DNA of 64,000 nt from Defluviitalea saccharophila (GTDB lineage Bacteria > Bacillota > Clostridia > Lachnospirales > Defluviitaleaceae), in the NCBI RefSeq assembly GCF_038396635.1, contig NZ_CP121687.1, positions 1,674,001 through 1,738,000 on the forward strand, given 5' to 3'. Positions 34,849 to 42,445 of the stretch are shown in pieces (within the stretch, counting starts at the first letter, position 1; the number at the start of each line of letters is the position of its first letter). A model generated the notes under the pieces. The model did not search any database, was not told the origin of the DNA, and worked only from the letters and a program-made list of their open reading frames with translations. Both the position numbers and the translations under genes were made by a program.

Positions 34849-35669
34849 CTTACCATCGCATCCACAAAAATTTTATTACTCGCAGCATTTGAGAAATCTC
34901 CGTTGGCCATTGCCGAAAGGGTTTTTGTTTCACCTGCACCTAAATCATTCATAGCCCCAGTGGCTGCACCTATTAATTTGTTGTTTTCATCATAGAAACC
35001 AATGAGCACAGTAAATGAATGGGTGGATGTATCATTATTGGTGGTATCTACATCTACCATGGTAACGCCTCCTTCAGCTCTTATAATCGGCTCGGAAAAA
35101 GCAATGACCGAAGGACTGTTGTCTTCCGTACTTATCATTGTATCCACCTGAACCTTATGACTTTCTGCGGAAGATATGTCATCGGTACCGATGGCTGCAA
35201 AAAGTTTTGTTTCTCCGCCATTTAAATCATTTACAGCGCCGCTGGCAGTTCCTACGATCTTTCCGGCGTTATCATAAAATGTAACTTTTACAGTAAAGGT
35301 ATGCGCCTTTGTATCATTATTCTTTACATCGCCGTAAACCATTGTCATGCCCATATCGGTATTGATTAACACATTTGAAAACTCAATTCCTTCCTGCTTT
35401 TCATCAACCGTATTGTCTGCAGTATCTGTCGGTGTTTCTTCCTCTTTTTTGTCTTTTTCCGCTGGTTCTTCGGATTCATCCTGCGTTTCTTGCGGTGTAG
35501 TATCCTGCGGAGTGGTGACTTCTTCCTGGGGAGCAGGTTCCTGGGTTTGATTTTGAGTTTTATCTTTCCCTCCTAAACTCGCCAAGGCTAATACAATTAA
35601 TATAATTAATACCCAAAATCACCATCTTTTAAAAATAGACTTTTTTTCATTTCTCGGTTGTTCCGGCAT
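34845..35669 (-). pseudogene. Membrane-anchored FxLYD-repeat protein interrupted by an in-frame TGA
   Basis: From the ATG at 35669, behind a perfect AGGAGGAG site, the frame reads MPEQPRNEKKSIFKRW and then TGA at 35621-35619. It continues without shift as FWVLIILIVLALASLGGKDK, a TM anchor, then a Glu/Thr/Pro-rich linker (about residues 40-90) and two FxLYD domains. The repeat cores are FTVKVTFYDNAGKIVGTASG and FTVLIGFYDENNKLIGAATG. A basic stretch ending in Trp before the TM helix is normal for such proteins, so the TGA probably replaces a Trp codon. Nothing downstream has decayed. Without read-through only a 16-residue peptide is made, unless translation restarts at the TTG at 35585, which lacks a ribosome site and most of the anchor. 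Could also be a base-call error. Confidence 0.75.
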
Positions 35670-35770
35670 AAATACTCCTCCTATATTAAAAGTCTATTTT
35701 TATCTTTTCCTAGATGTATAAAAATATTACAATTAAATACCTGCTATGACTATCAATTTAACTATTAAAT

Positions 35771-35805
35771 AAAAAAGTACCTCTGCCATTACAGACAAGG
35801 TACTT
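35771..35805 (-). terminator. Terminator of the dha operon
   Basis: Minus strand AAGTACCT, loop, AGGTACTT followed by TTTTATTT, 32 nt past the HPr gene. Confidence 0.85.
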
Positions 35806-35836
35806 CGATATTCTAAGCTACTCTTTTTCTCTTCCG

Positions 35837-36100
35837 CTATTCTGGAAAATTATTTTCTACTAAGGATTGCAGTGCTGCCACCGCCTCATTTTCATCTATT
35901 CCATCTGCGATAATGGTGATGCTTTCACCTTTTCTTACATTCATTGTAATTAAGGATAAGATATTTTTGGGATTAACCTCCTGCTCACCTTTCACCACTT
36001 TGATATTGCATTGATATTTTGCCGCTGTTCTTGTAAACATACTTGCTGGTCGTGCATGGAGACCTGCTTCATTTTTTAATACAACACTCACTTGTTTCAT
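35837..36100 (-). CDS. HPr-family phosphocarrier dedicated to dihydroxyacetone kinase
   Basis: 87 residues. The catalytic histidine is H15 in NEAGLHARPASMF. The regulatory site that in ordinary Bacillota HPr reads K-S46-I is K-N46-I here (NPKNILSLITM), so HPr kinase should not phosphorylate it. As last gene of dhaK-dhaL-dhaM it probably carries phosphate from Enzyme I to DhaM, the job done by a fused HPr domain in multidomain DhaM proteins. ATG lies behind GGAGG. The general housekeeping HPr must be elsewhere in the genome. Confidence 0.9.
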   Translation of the reverse strand: MKQVSVVLKNEAGLHARPASMFTRTAAKYQCNIKVVKGEQEVNPKNILSLITMNVRKGESITIIADGIDENEAVAALQSLVENNFPE

Positions 36101-36123
36101 TTTTTACCTCCTACTGCTTTGGT

Positions 36124-36507
36124 CTACCTAAGAAGCTTACTGGTCATTTTAGCCCCATTGATTGCATTGGAAACAGTTTCTATATCGGACCCAATAACGG
36201 ATTCTACTGCTCCAACAATTGCTCCTTCAACGATTGGGCCATCAACAATTCGTACATTCCCTCCTGTCATTTCAATTGCCATTTCCGAACTCATAATGGC
36301 ACTGCCAAGATCTACTAAAATCACGACACCATCCTCTGATTGTACCGACAAAATAGCATTGACGATTTTTTCTACATCTGTTCCAATACCTCCGTCAGCC
36401 ATCCCGCCGGCTGCTGCGATGGGCGCTCCCTTAGCCATCTGCAGAGCTAACTCTTTAGCTCCTTCCGCTACCTTTTCACTATGAGAAACTATTACAATCC
36501 CTACCAT
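36124..36507 (-). CDS. dhaM: PTS-dependent dihydroxyacetone kinase, phosphotransferase subunit DhaM (EIIA domain only)
   Basis: 127 residues of the EIIA-Man-like fold. The phosphorylated histidine is in IVIVSHSEKVAEG (H9). Other family segments are DVEKIVNAI, DGVVILVDLGSAIMSSEMA and VRIVDGPIVEGAIVGAV. DhaM passes phosphate to ADP bound on DhaL, which then phosphorylates dihydroxyacetone on DhaK. In enteric bacteria HPr and EI-like domains are fused; here the protein is the single EIIA domain and the HPr is the next gene. Confidence 0.94.
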   Translation of the reverse strand: MVGIVIVSHSEKVAEGAKELALQMAKGAPIAAAGGMADGGIGTDVEKIVNAILSVQSEDGVVILVDLGSAIMSSEMAIEMTGGNVRIVDGPIVEGAIVGAVESVIGSDIETVSNAINGAKMTSKLLR

Positions 36508-36519
36508 CTGAAGTCACCT

Positions 36520-37149
36520 CTAGTCTTCACAACTTTCTTTTAATACGGTAAATATCATCATAGAAGAAGTGGCCCCCGGATCTTGATGTCCTATGCTTCT
36601 TTCTCCAAGGTAGCTTGCTCTTCCCTTTGTAGCAATAATGGTCTTTGTGTATTCTACTCCTTCTTTTGCTGCATTTTCAGCCTCATCTAAGGCATCTTTT
36701 AGTGTACTTCCTTTTTCTAATTCTCTACGCAACACTTCATAGGCAGGTTCAATAGCATCTAACATGGTCTTTTCTCCCCGTTCTGCCTTGCCCCGCATTT
36801 TAATACCTTTTGCGGCTTCGTCAATAATTGTAAGGAGATCCGATGTTTCCAATTCCATCTTGCCATTCATCGCTGCCCCGGCTTTCATAAAAGCGGTACC
36901 ATATAAAGGTCCTGAGGCCCCTCCTACAGTGGATACCAGCGTCATTCCCACTGTCTTCAAAATAGTACCGATATCTTTATCTTTTACCGTAGGAAGTTTT
37001 TCTACAACTGCTTGAAATCCCCTATCTAAGTTAATCCCATGATCGCCATCACCGATCGCTGCATCCAAATCCGTCAAGAATTGTCTATTTTCATGGATTT
37101 TCTCGGCAATCTTCTGAATGATTAATACCACTTTTTCATTATTTATCAT
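36520..37149 (-). CDS. dhaL: Dihydroxyacetone kinase, ADP-binding subunit DhaL
   Basis: 209 residues, helical barrel. The Mg-ADP-binding aspartates are in AAIGDGDHGINLDRGF, with VGGASGPLYGTAFMKAG and RSIGHQDPGATSS as further family signatures. ADP is permanently bound and rephosphorylated by DhaM. The gene starts 18 nt after dhaK and ends 12 nt before dhaM. Confidence 0.96.
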   Translation of the reverse strand: MINNEKVVLIIQKIAEKIHENRQFLTDLDAAIGDGDHGINLDRGFQAVVEKLPTVKDKDIGTILKTVGMTLVSTVGGASGPLYGTAFMKAGAAMNGKMELETSDLLTIIDEAAKGIKMRGKAERGEKTMLDAIEPAYEVLRRELEKGSTLKDALDEAENAAKEGVEYTKTIIATKGRASYLGERSIGHQDPGATSSMMIFTVLKESCED

Positions 37150-37167
37150 AAAGACTTCCTTTCTTTG

Positions 37168-38160
37168 TTATACTCTAAATGCAATGGTATTTGCCCTTGC
37201 GTCAAGAAGTTCTTTCGTTTCGTCGTCTAATTTTAATACCGTTACAGAGCAGCCTGCCATTTCAATGGAGGTCATATAATTACCTACAAAGGTCTTATGA
37301 ATCTTTATTCCTTTTTCCGTTAATACATCGTTCACATGATTATTAACAATGTATAATTCCATAAGCGGTGTACCGCCAAAGCCGTTGATCATTACAGCTA
37401 CTTCATCATTGGCTTTTAAATCCATATCTCCAAGGATTTTGCCCATCATATGATCTACGATTTCGTCTGCTAATGCTATTGCCTGTCTATGGGTTCCCGG
37501 TTCTCCGTGAATTCCAATACCCATTTCCATCTCTTGTTCCGAAAGTTCAAAGCCCGGTTTTCCTGCAGCCGGTACGGTACACGGCGTAAGTGCCATTCCC
37601 ATGGTTCTTACATTAGCAATAACTTTTTCAGCAACGGTTTTTACTTCTTCTAATGATGCACCTTTCTCTGCCAATGCCCCTGCTATTTTATGAACAAATA
37701 CCGTTCCTGCCACACCTCGTCGGCCAGTGGTATACAAGCTTCCTTCTACCGCCACATCATCATTAACAACGACTTTTTCTACTTTAATACCTTCCATTTC
37801 TGCCATCTCGGCAGCCATTTCAAAGTTCATTACGTCCCCGGTATAGTTTTTGATAATGAGTAAAACTCCCTGTCCCCCATCAACCGCTTTGATTGCCTCA
37901 AAGACTTGGTCTGGTGTCGGTGAAGTAAATACAGCCCCTGCAACTGCTCCATCAAGCATTCCTTCTCCCACAAATCCTCCATGGGCAGGTTCATGGCCGC
38001 TTCCACCACCACTAACAAGTGCTACCTTATTTTCCTTTTTGTTCGCACGAACCAATACATTAAAATCAGGCAACTTTTTCACATACTCTCCATGAGCCTT
38101 TACAATCCCTTGAAGCATCTCTTTTTCAACATTTTCCGGCTTGTTAATTAATTTTTTCAT
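37168..38160 (-). CDS. dhaK: Dihydroxyacetone kinase, substrate-binding subunit DhaK
   Basis: 330 residues. Binds dihydroxyacetone through a hemiaminal bond to an active-site His (GIGIHGEPGTHRQ region), with VSGGGSGHEPAHGGFVG and MVNGFGGTPLMELY-like IMINGFGGTPLMELY motifs. The product, dihydroxyacetone phosphate, enters glycolysis. Ribosome site GGGGAGGG lies 6 nt before the ATG. An IS6-like element is inserted with its left target duplication at 38176-38183, only about 16 bp upstream of the start codon. Any native promoter or read-through from the upstream regulator has been displaced by about 1.9 kb. Confidence 0.96.
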   Translation of the reverse strand: MKKLINKPENVEKEMLQGIVKAHGEYVKKLPDFNVLVRANKKENKVALVSGGGSGHEPAHGGFVGEGMLDGAVAGAVFTSPTPDQVFEAIKAVDGGQGVLLIIKNYTGDVMNFEMAAEMAEMEGIKVEKVVVNDDVAVEGSLYTTGRRGVAGTVFVHKIAGALAEKGASLEEVKTVAEKVIANVRTMGMALTPCTVPAAGKPGFELSEQEMEMGIGIHGEPGTHRQAIALADEIVDHMMGKILGDMDLKANDEVAVMINGFGGTPLMELYIVNNHVNDVLTEKGIKIHKTFVGNYMTSIEMAGCSVTVLKLDDETKELLDARANTIAFRV

Positions 38161-38175
38161 GTAAAACCCTCCCCA

Positions 38176-38183
38176 AAATTCTT
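38176..38183. repeat. Left 8-bp target-site duplication of the IS element
   Basis: AAATTCTT, identical to 40071-40078 at the other end. Confidence 0.88.
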
Positions 38184-38263
38184 GGTAGTGTCAAGTATGA
38201 CACCCCGTTGTTTGTTACAACTTCTTTATATATCAAGGGTTACAGAGTTTTTTTAAATAAAAA

Positions 38264-38355
38264 AACAATGACCCCCTGTTTTCTGTTATAATTGAGTCTC
38301 CTACAACACCAAAAAAACAGAATAGAAAGGTCATTGTTATGGACTCAATTATAAC
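38264..38355 (+). promoter_or_regulatory. Transposase promoter and translation-gating inverted repeats
   Basis: Extended -10 TGTTATAAT with TATAAT at 38287-38292, so transcription should begin near 38299. Upstream arm A (38264-38273, AACAATGACC) is complementary to 38329-38338, which contains the end of the ribosome site. Arm B (38285-38298) is complementary to 38342-38355, the first codons. Transcripts starting at the IS promoter lack A and B; transcripts entering from outside contain both and can occlude the start. Confidence 0.72.
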
Positions 38356-39787
38356 TTACTTACTACTATATATTCAATACTTGCATAAACAAATTTTTGA
38401 TTTATTATTATTTATCTCAAAGCATATCCCTCTTAAACAGTGGGCTTTCGATGATTCTAATAGCCCTGATTACCAAAAATTTAAAACTGACAAACTTCCC
38501 ATTATCCGGAAGTTTGAAAAACAGGACTTTCATTTCCTTCTTGATTACTATCAATGGAAGTATGGTAAAGTTTTAAAGCCTGTTCGTACTCAAAAGAATA
38601 AACCTAGAACAGTTCCCGAAGATACTGTTTGCCCTCTTTGCAATGCTCCTCATCAGTATCTCTACGATAATAATGGCGGTAAAGGTCAGTTTCAGTGCAA
38701 GATTTGTGGCCAGACATTTGTAACCGGTGAAATAGTTAAAACACCGATCACTTTTGTATGTCCTTATTGTGGACATTCACTTACTCCTAAGAAAGATCGG
38801 AAACACTTCCGTGTTCACAAGTGTGTAAACAAGAACTGTTCCTATTACACTGCTAATCTTAAGAAGCTGCCTAAAGACTTAAGTCCTTCAAAAAAGCATA
38901 ATTATAAACTTCACTACATCTACCGTGAATTCACTCTAGATTTCTTTGACATGGATTTAAACCCTTTACCGTCTTGGGCTACTTCCTTTAAATTCAAGAA
39001 ACAATCAGCTCATATCATGGGGCTTTGCCTTACTTATCATGTTAATCTTGGACTTTCACTTCGAAAAACTGCTCAAGCTTTAAGAGATATCCATGGTGTC
39101 TCTATTTCTCATACCATGGTTGCTAATTATGCACGTACTGCCGCTGTGCTTATTAAACCTTTTGTGGATACCTACGACTATAAACCTTCTTCTACCCTTG
39201 CTGCAGATGAGACTTATATCAAGGTAAAAGGCATCAAGGGATATATTTGGTTTATAATGGATGCTGTTTCCAAGTCCATTCTCGGTTATCAGGTTTCTGA
39301 TAATCGTGGTGTTGGGCCTTGTATTTTAGCTATGCGTATGGCTCTTAATAACTTTAAGAATGGTCTTCCAAAAGCTTTTAAGTTTATTGCTGATGGTTAC
39401 AGCGCCTATCCTTTAGCTGCTCAGCAGTTTGCTTTAAAGGAACAAAAGTTTTTTGATATTACTCAAGTTATTGGGCTATCCAATGATGATGCTGTATCGA
39501 AAAAATTTCGTCCTTTTAAACAGATGATCGAACGACTGAATCGTACCTTTAAAGCTTCCTATCGAGTTACTTGTGGTTATGGTAGTGAAGATGGTGCAGC
39601 CTATGGCGTTAGTCTGTGGGTTGCCTACTATAACTTCCTTCGTCCCCATGATTTATACAGCTGGAAACGTCCTTTAAATGAAGTAGCCTTACTTCAAAAT
39701 GCAAGTAATATGCCTGGCAAATGGCAGTTGCTTCTCTTTCTTGGTCAGCAGACCATTCTACAGATGCAGAAGTCTCAATCGAGCTAG
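38339..39787 (+). CDS. IS6-like DDE transposase with N-terminal zinc ribbons
   Basis: 482 residues. A hydrophobic N-terminal segment is followed by two Cys-pair modules: CPLC (98-101) with CKIC (120-123), and CPYC (141-144) with CVNKNC (162-167). A helix-turn-helix region lies at about 240-262 (SLRKTAQALRDIHGVSIS). The RNase H-like catalytic domain resembles DDE_Tnp_IS240, with D290 (LAADETYIKVKG), D352 (FIADGYSAY) and E398 (QMIERLNRTFK). This is about twice the length of classical IS6 transposases, so it is a zinc-ribbon-bearing relative rather than a typical member. Reading frame intact. ATG with AAAGG 8 nt upstream. Confidence 0.9.
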   Translation: MDSIITYLLLYIQYLHKQIFDLLLFISKHIPLKQWAFDDSNSPDYQKFKTDKLPIIRKFEKQDFHFLLDYYQWKYGKVLKPVRTQKNKPRTVPEDTVCPLCNAPHQYLYDNNGGKGQFQCKICGQTFVTGEIVKTPITFVCPYCGHSLTPKKDRKHFRVHKCVNKNCSYYTANLKKLPKDLSPSKKHNYKLHYIYREFTLDFFDMDLNPLPSWATSFKFKKQSAHIMGLCLTYHVNLGLSLRKTAQALRDIHGVSISHTMVANYARTAAVLIKPFVDTYDYKPSSTLAADETYIKVKGIKGYIWFIMDAVSKSILGYQVSDNRGVGPCILAMRMALNNFKNGLPKAFKFIADGYSAYPLAAQQFALKEQKFFDITQVIGLSNDDAVSKKFRPFKQMIERLNRTFKASYRVTCGYGSEDGAAYGVSLWVAYYNFLRPHDLYSWKRPLNEVALLQNASNMPGKWQLLLFLGQQTILQMQKSQSS

Positions 39788-39864
39788 GGCTATCTGTTTT
39801 TAGATTCTTAAGCCCGAGGAAACTTTTTAGCCATCCCGAAGGGACTTGCCCTTTATGGGGTAAG

Positions 39865-39957
39865 GAAAACAATGCTACAATGCTGTGAGTACGACGGTAA
39901 AATCTATCTGTTTTTGAGTTCCATCGCCGTCGGTACTATATTCAGAGCATTGTTTTC
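39865..39957. repeat. Long imperfect stem in the non-coding right end of the IS
   Basis: 12-bp perfect outer stem (39865-39876 GAAAACAATGCT with 39946-39957) plus an inner ACGACGG / CCGTCGG-type pairing. It lies in 283 bp after the transposase that also hold GGGCT/AGCCC and GCCA/TGGC stems and a repeated TATCTGTTTTT. No coding frame is supported here. The region may be a terminator complex, a transposase binding region or an RNA. Confidence 0.6.
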
Positions 39958-40070
39958 TGCGCCATCAAGGGTGGCGGAAGCTAACCATCAACTACAACTT
40001 GAGCTTTTAAAACTTCCAGATGAAGTGATTTTTTTATATCTCACTTTTTCATAAGCTACTTTACACTACC

Positions 40071-40078
40071 AAATTCTT
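40071..40078. repeat. Right 8-bp target-site duplication of the IS element
   Basis: AAATTCTT, matching 38176-38183. Confidence 0.88.
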
Positions 40079-40159
40079 ATTTTTTTATGTTAAGAACCTA
40101 AAATAGTTCTAACATTTGCCCCCTTTAGAATGAATATCTATATCGACTTAATCCCCTTC

Positions 40160-42130
40160 TTATTGACGAATTTCTTCTATTAATTTTTCATTCTCTAATA
40201 CTCTGTATAAGAAACGAAAGAACTTCTCATTATACTGCTCACTTTGATAATTCAGAGCAAGCAGAAAGACCGTATCCACTTTTTTGCCCGACCAATCCAT
40301 TGGTTCTTTAAGTGTAGCAACACTGATAGTCGGTTTTACTACAAAGGAGTATCCTCCCTGGACGATAACGATATTTTTTACTCCTACGGAGCAAATCTTT
40401 TTCTCCCTTTCAAGCACTTTAGGGATAAATTCTTGCTCTACATATCCTTCTTGAAATAAAACTTGACCCAGGGCTTTAATGATTTGTTCTTTTGATGTCC
40501 GCTCCAGATGGGTTAAAATGTGGGACTGATGAATTAAATTTTCTAGTTTTTCTTCTGGATTTGAAGATAAATCTGTTTTTTGTCTTGTACGAATATACTG
40601 TTTGATTTTTTTAATATCTTCTTCACCAACCAGAGGGTTAATCTTAATCACCGGCTTTGATGCCTGTTGAAGATGAATTGTTGAAATGATCATATCGCAG
40701 TCTAAAAAATTCTTTTCTATCAAGTCGTAAGGAAACGTAATATCTACCACTTCAATTTCCGGAATTTCTTTTTGAATCTGAGCAGATGCATGAAGGGCCG
40801 TCCCCATGCCGCTGCTGCATACAATAATCGCTTTTATCTTTCGCGTCAGCCTTTGTAATGCAGCCCCTAAATGAATAACGATATACCCTATTTCATCCTC
40901 ATTCACTTTAACATTAAAGTATTTTTCAAAGAGTATGCTGGTCCCCCAGACTGCCCCATAGATATGGGGGTATCTGGTTTTAATTTGATCCAGCAAAGGA
41001 TTTTTAATGGGCAATCCATACTTCATCCGATTAATGGAAGGCTTAAGATGCAGAACAAGCCCTGATAATAATGTATGATCGTCGTGAAAATCAACATTAA
41101 GAACCTTTTCCATGAAAGAAATAATCTTTTTTGCTAACAAAATAATTTCTGGTTTAATATTATCCAGGACATCTTTTGATTGATAAATTCGGACTGTTTT
41201 ATCCAGCTTTGCACCGAGGATATGAAGACATATAAAGCCAATTTCTGATTCCGTCATATCCACGTCAAATGCCATTTGTATGTGTTCTCCTATATATCTT
41301 GCAATGGCTATTTCTATTTGTTCTGTTACAGCTTGAAGCTGTTCCTGATCCATCTTTATGCCTTTTTTCTTCCTAAGCCGGTCAATACTGATTGCAAGAT
41401 GCATTAAAAGTCCAACGTAAGCCTCTTTAGGCAAAAAGAAATCAAAGAGATTTTCCGCATCAGCAATAATGGATTCTATCTTTTGTACTTCCACATAAGG
41501 AAACATTTTTTTTAGTTTTAAATAATTTTCTAAATCTAATCGGCTTTCATGGGGCAGTATGCTGTCTGCCCACACCCTATCTTTGAGTTGAAGATCCTTT
41601 TCATATATGTAAAGCAATTCGATAACAGCTTTTCGCCAATCCTCTTCCAAACCCGTAATCTGAATGCCTTTATTCTGTCTTCTGATTAACTTTAAATTAA
41701 ACTTTTCAAGCCATTCTTCTACCAGGGCTAAATCTTTCGAAATTGTCGTCTTGCTGACATATAATTGGTCTGCTAAAAATTGCATGGTTAATTCTTCATT
41801 AGAACGAACGAGCATACGAAGAATAAACCACTTTCTGCTTTCCGGTGAAAATGGTTTTATGGCCTCTTCTATACCTTGAAGCTCCCTTTCTAAAAAGCTT
41901 TTTCTTTCTTTAGTCCCCAAAAGCTTTACGCCTACTCCGGCCTTTTTATCTAAAATAATTTCTCCTTGGTACGCTTGTCTAAAATAATCCTCTATTTTCT
42001 CTAAATCGTTGCGTATGGTTCGAGGAGAAACGTGAAGCTCTTGAGCTAAGCTTTTTATTGTAATGGCTTCTTCATGTTGAAGTAAAAGATGAACCAATTC
42101 CTTACATCGATCACTTAGGTACTGCTGCAT
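40160..42130 (-). CDS. PRD-containing transcriptional activator, MtlR/LicR-type
   Basis: 656 residues. N-terminal helix-turn-helix (about 5-60, SLAQELHVSPRTIRNDLEKIE), a second HTH/Mga-like module (about 95-150, FLADQLYVSKTTISKDLALVE), two PRDs (about 190-300 and 305-410, FICLHILGAKL, IVIHLGAALQR), an EIIB-Gat-like domain with Cys in IVCSSGMGTALHAS, and an EIIA-like domain. In the EIIA part the usual I-A-I-P-H-G is IVIVQG, so the phospho-histidine is replaced by Gln. Start at ATG 42130 behind AGAGGTG; a 10-residue longer frame is less likely. It probably controlled the dha genes before the IS separated them; this is inference. Confidence 0.88.
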   Translation of the reverse strand: MQQYLSDRCKELVHLLLQHEEAITIKSLAQELHVSPRTIRNDLEKIEDYFRQAYQGEIILDKKAGVGVKLLGTKERKSFLERELQGIEEAIKPFSPESRKWFILRMLVRSNEELTMQFLADQLYVSKTTISKDLALVEEWLEKFNLKLIRRQNKGIQITGLEEDWRKAVIELLYIYEKDLQLKDRVWADSILPHESRLDLENYLKLKKMFPYVEVQKIESIIADAENLFDFFLPKEAYVGLLMHLAISIDRLRKKKGIKMDQEQLQAVTEQIEIAIARYIGEHIQMAFDVDMTESEIGFICLHILGAKLDKTVRIYQSKDVLDNIKPEIILLAKKIISFMEKVLNVDFHDDHTLLSGLVLHLKPSINRMKYGLPIKNPLLDQIKTRYPHIYGAVWGTSILFEKYFNVKVNEDEIGYIVIHLGAALQRLTRKIKAIIVCSSGMGTALHASAQIQKEIPEIEVVDITFPYDLIEKNFLDCDMIISTIHLQQASKPVIKINPLVGEEDIKKIKQYIRTRQKTDLSSNPEEKLENLIHQSHILTHLERTSKEQIIKALGQVLFQEGYVEQEFIPKVLEREKKICSVGVKNIVIVQGGYSFVVKPTISVATLKEPMDWSGKKVDTVFLLALNYQSEQYNEKFFRFLYRVLENEKLIEEIRQ

Positions 42131-42247
42131 AAGAACACCTCTATCCGAACCGCTTTCCATCCTTTTTCTTAAAAGAATTTTCCTAAAGACATTATCCCAG
42201 AAATATTTTGTGCATTTTGCTTATTTATCCAGCTACAGTTTAATTAA

Positions 42248-42256
42248 ATTATAGCA
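42248..42256 (-). promoter_or_regulatory. Extended -10 promoter of the PRD regulator
   Basis: Minus strand TGCTATAAT with perfect TATAAT at 42253-42248; no good -35. The 5' leader is about 110 nt and shows no RAT-like motif. Confidence 0.5.
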
Positions 42257-42380
42257 TGATATCCATTTATTACATAGAGCACAAAGTTCCTTTTTCCTTC
42301 CACATTAATGTGGCAATCTTATACTTTTACATGAACCCTCCATATGGCTTGTCCAATTCATTGATCAATTTAAAAATAAA

Positions 42381-42418
42381 AAGCCTTACTTAGAAAATAT
42401 ATTCTCTAAGTAAGACTT
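42381..42418 (-). terminator. Terminator of tdk
   Basis: Minus strand AGTCTTACTTAG / CTAAGTAAGGCT around an AT loop, then TTTTTATTTTT. Confidence 0.88.
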
Positions 42419-42445
42419 TCATGTCGGTTAAATACTTTCAAAAAA

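Larger units (their letters stand above)
38184..40070 (+). mobile_element. IS6-like insertion sequence, 1887 bp
   Basis: Ends are GG...CC. Left terminus GGTAGTGTCAAGTA and right terminus (inverted) GGTAGTGTAAAGTA agree at 13 of 14 bases. Flanking AAATTCTT duplications of 8 bp on both sides match the size made by IS6-family elements. One intact DDE transposase, a 155-bp left end with regulatory inverted repeats and a 283-bp non-coding right end. Intact duplications suggest recent or stable insertion by simple transposition. Confidence 0.88.

Noticed and set aside
39872-40054. 60-codon frame in the IS right end
   Set aside because: Lies across strong RNA stems, has no ribosome site, and the predicted peptide shows no domain.
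38339-40070. RNA-guided nuclease system (IS605/IscB/TnpB type) in the IS
   Set aside because: The protein has a DDE triad with IS240-like surroundings, inverted terminal repeats and 8-bp duplications; no TnpB or IscB gene is present.
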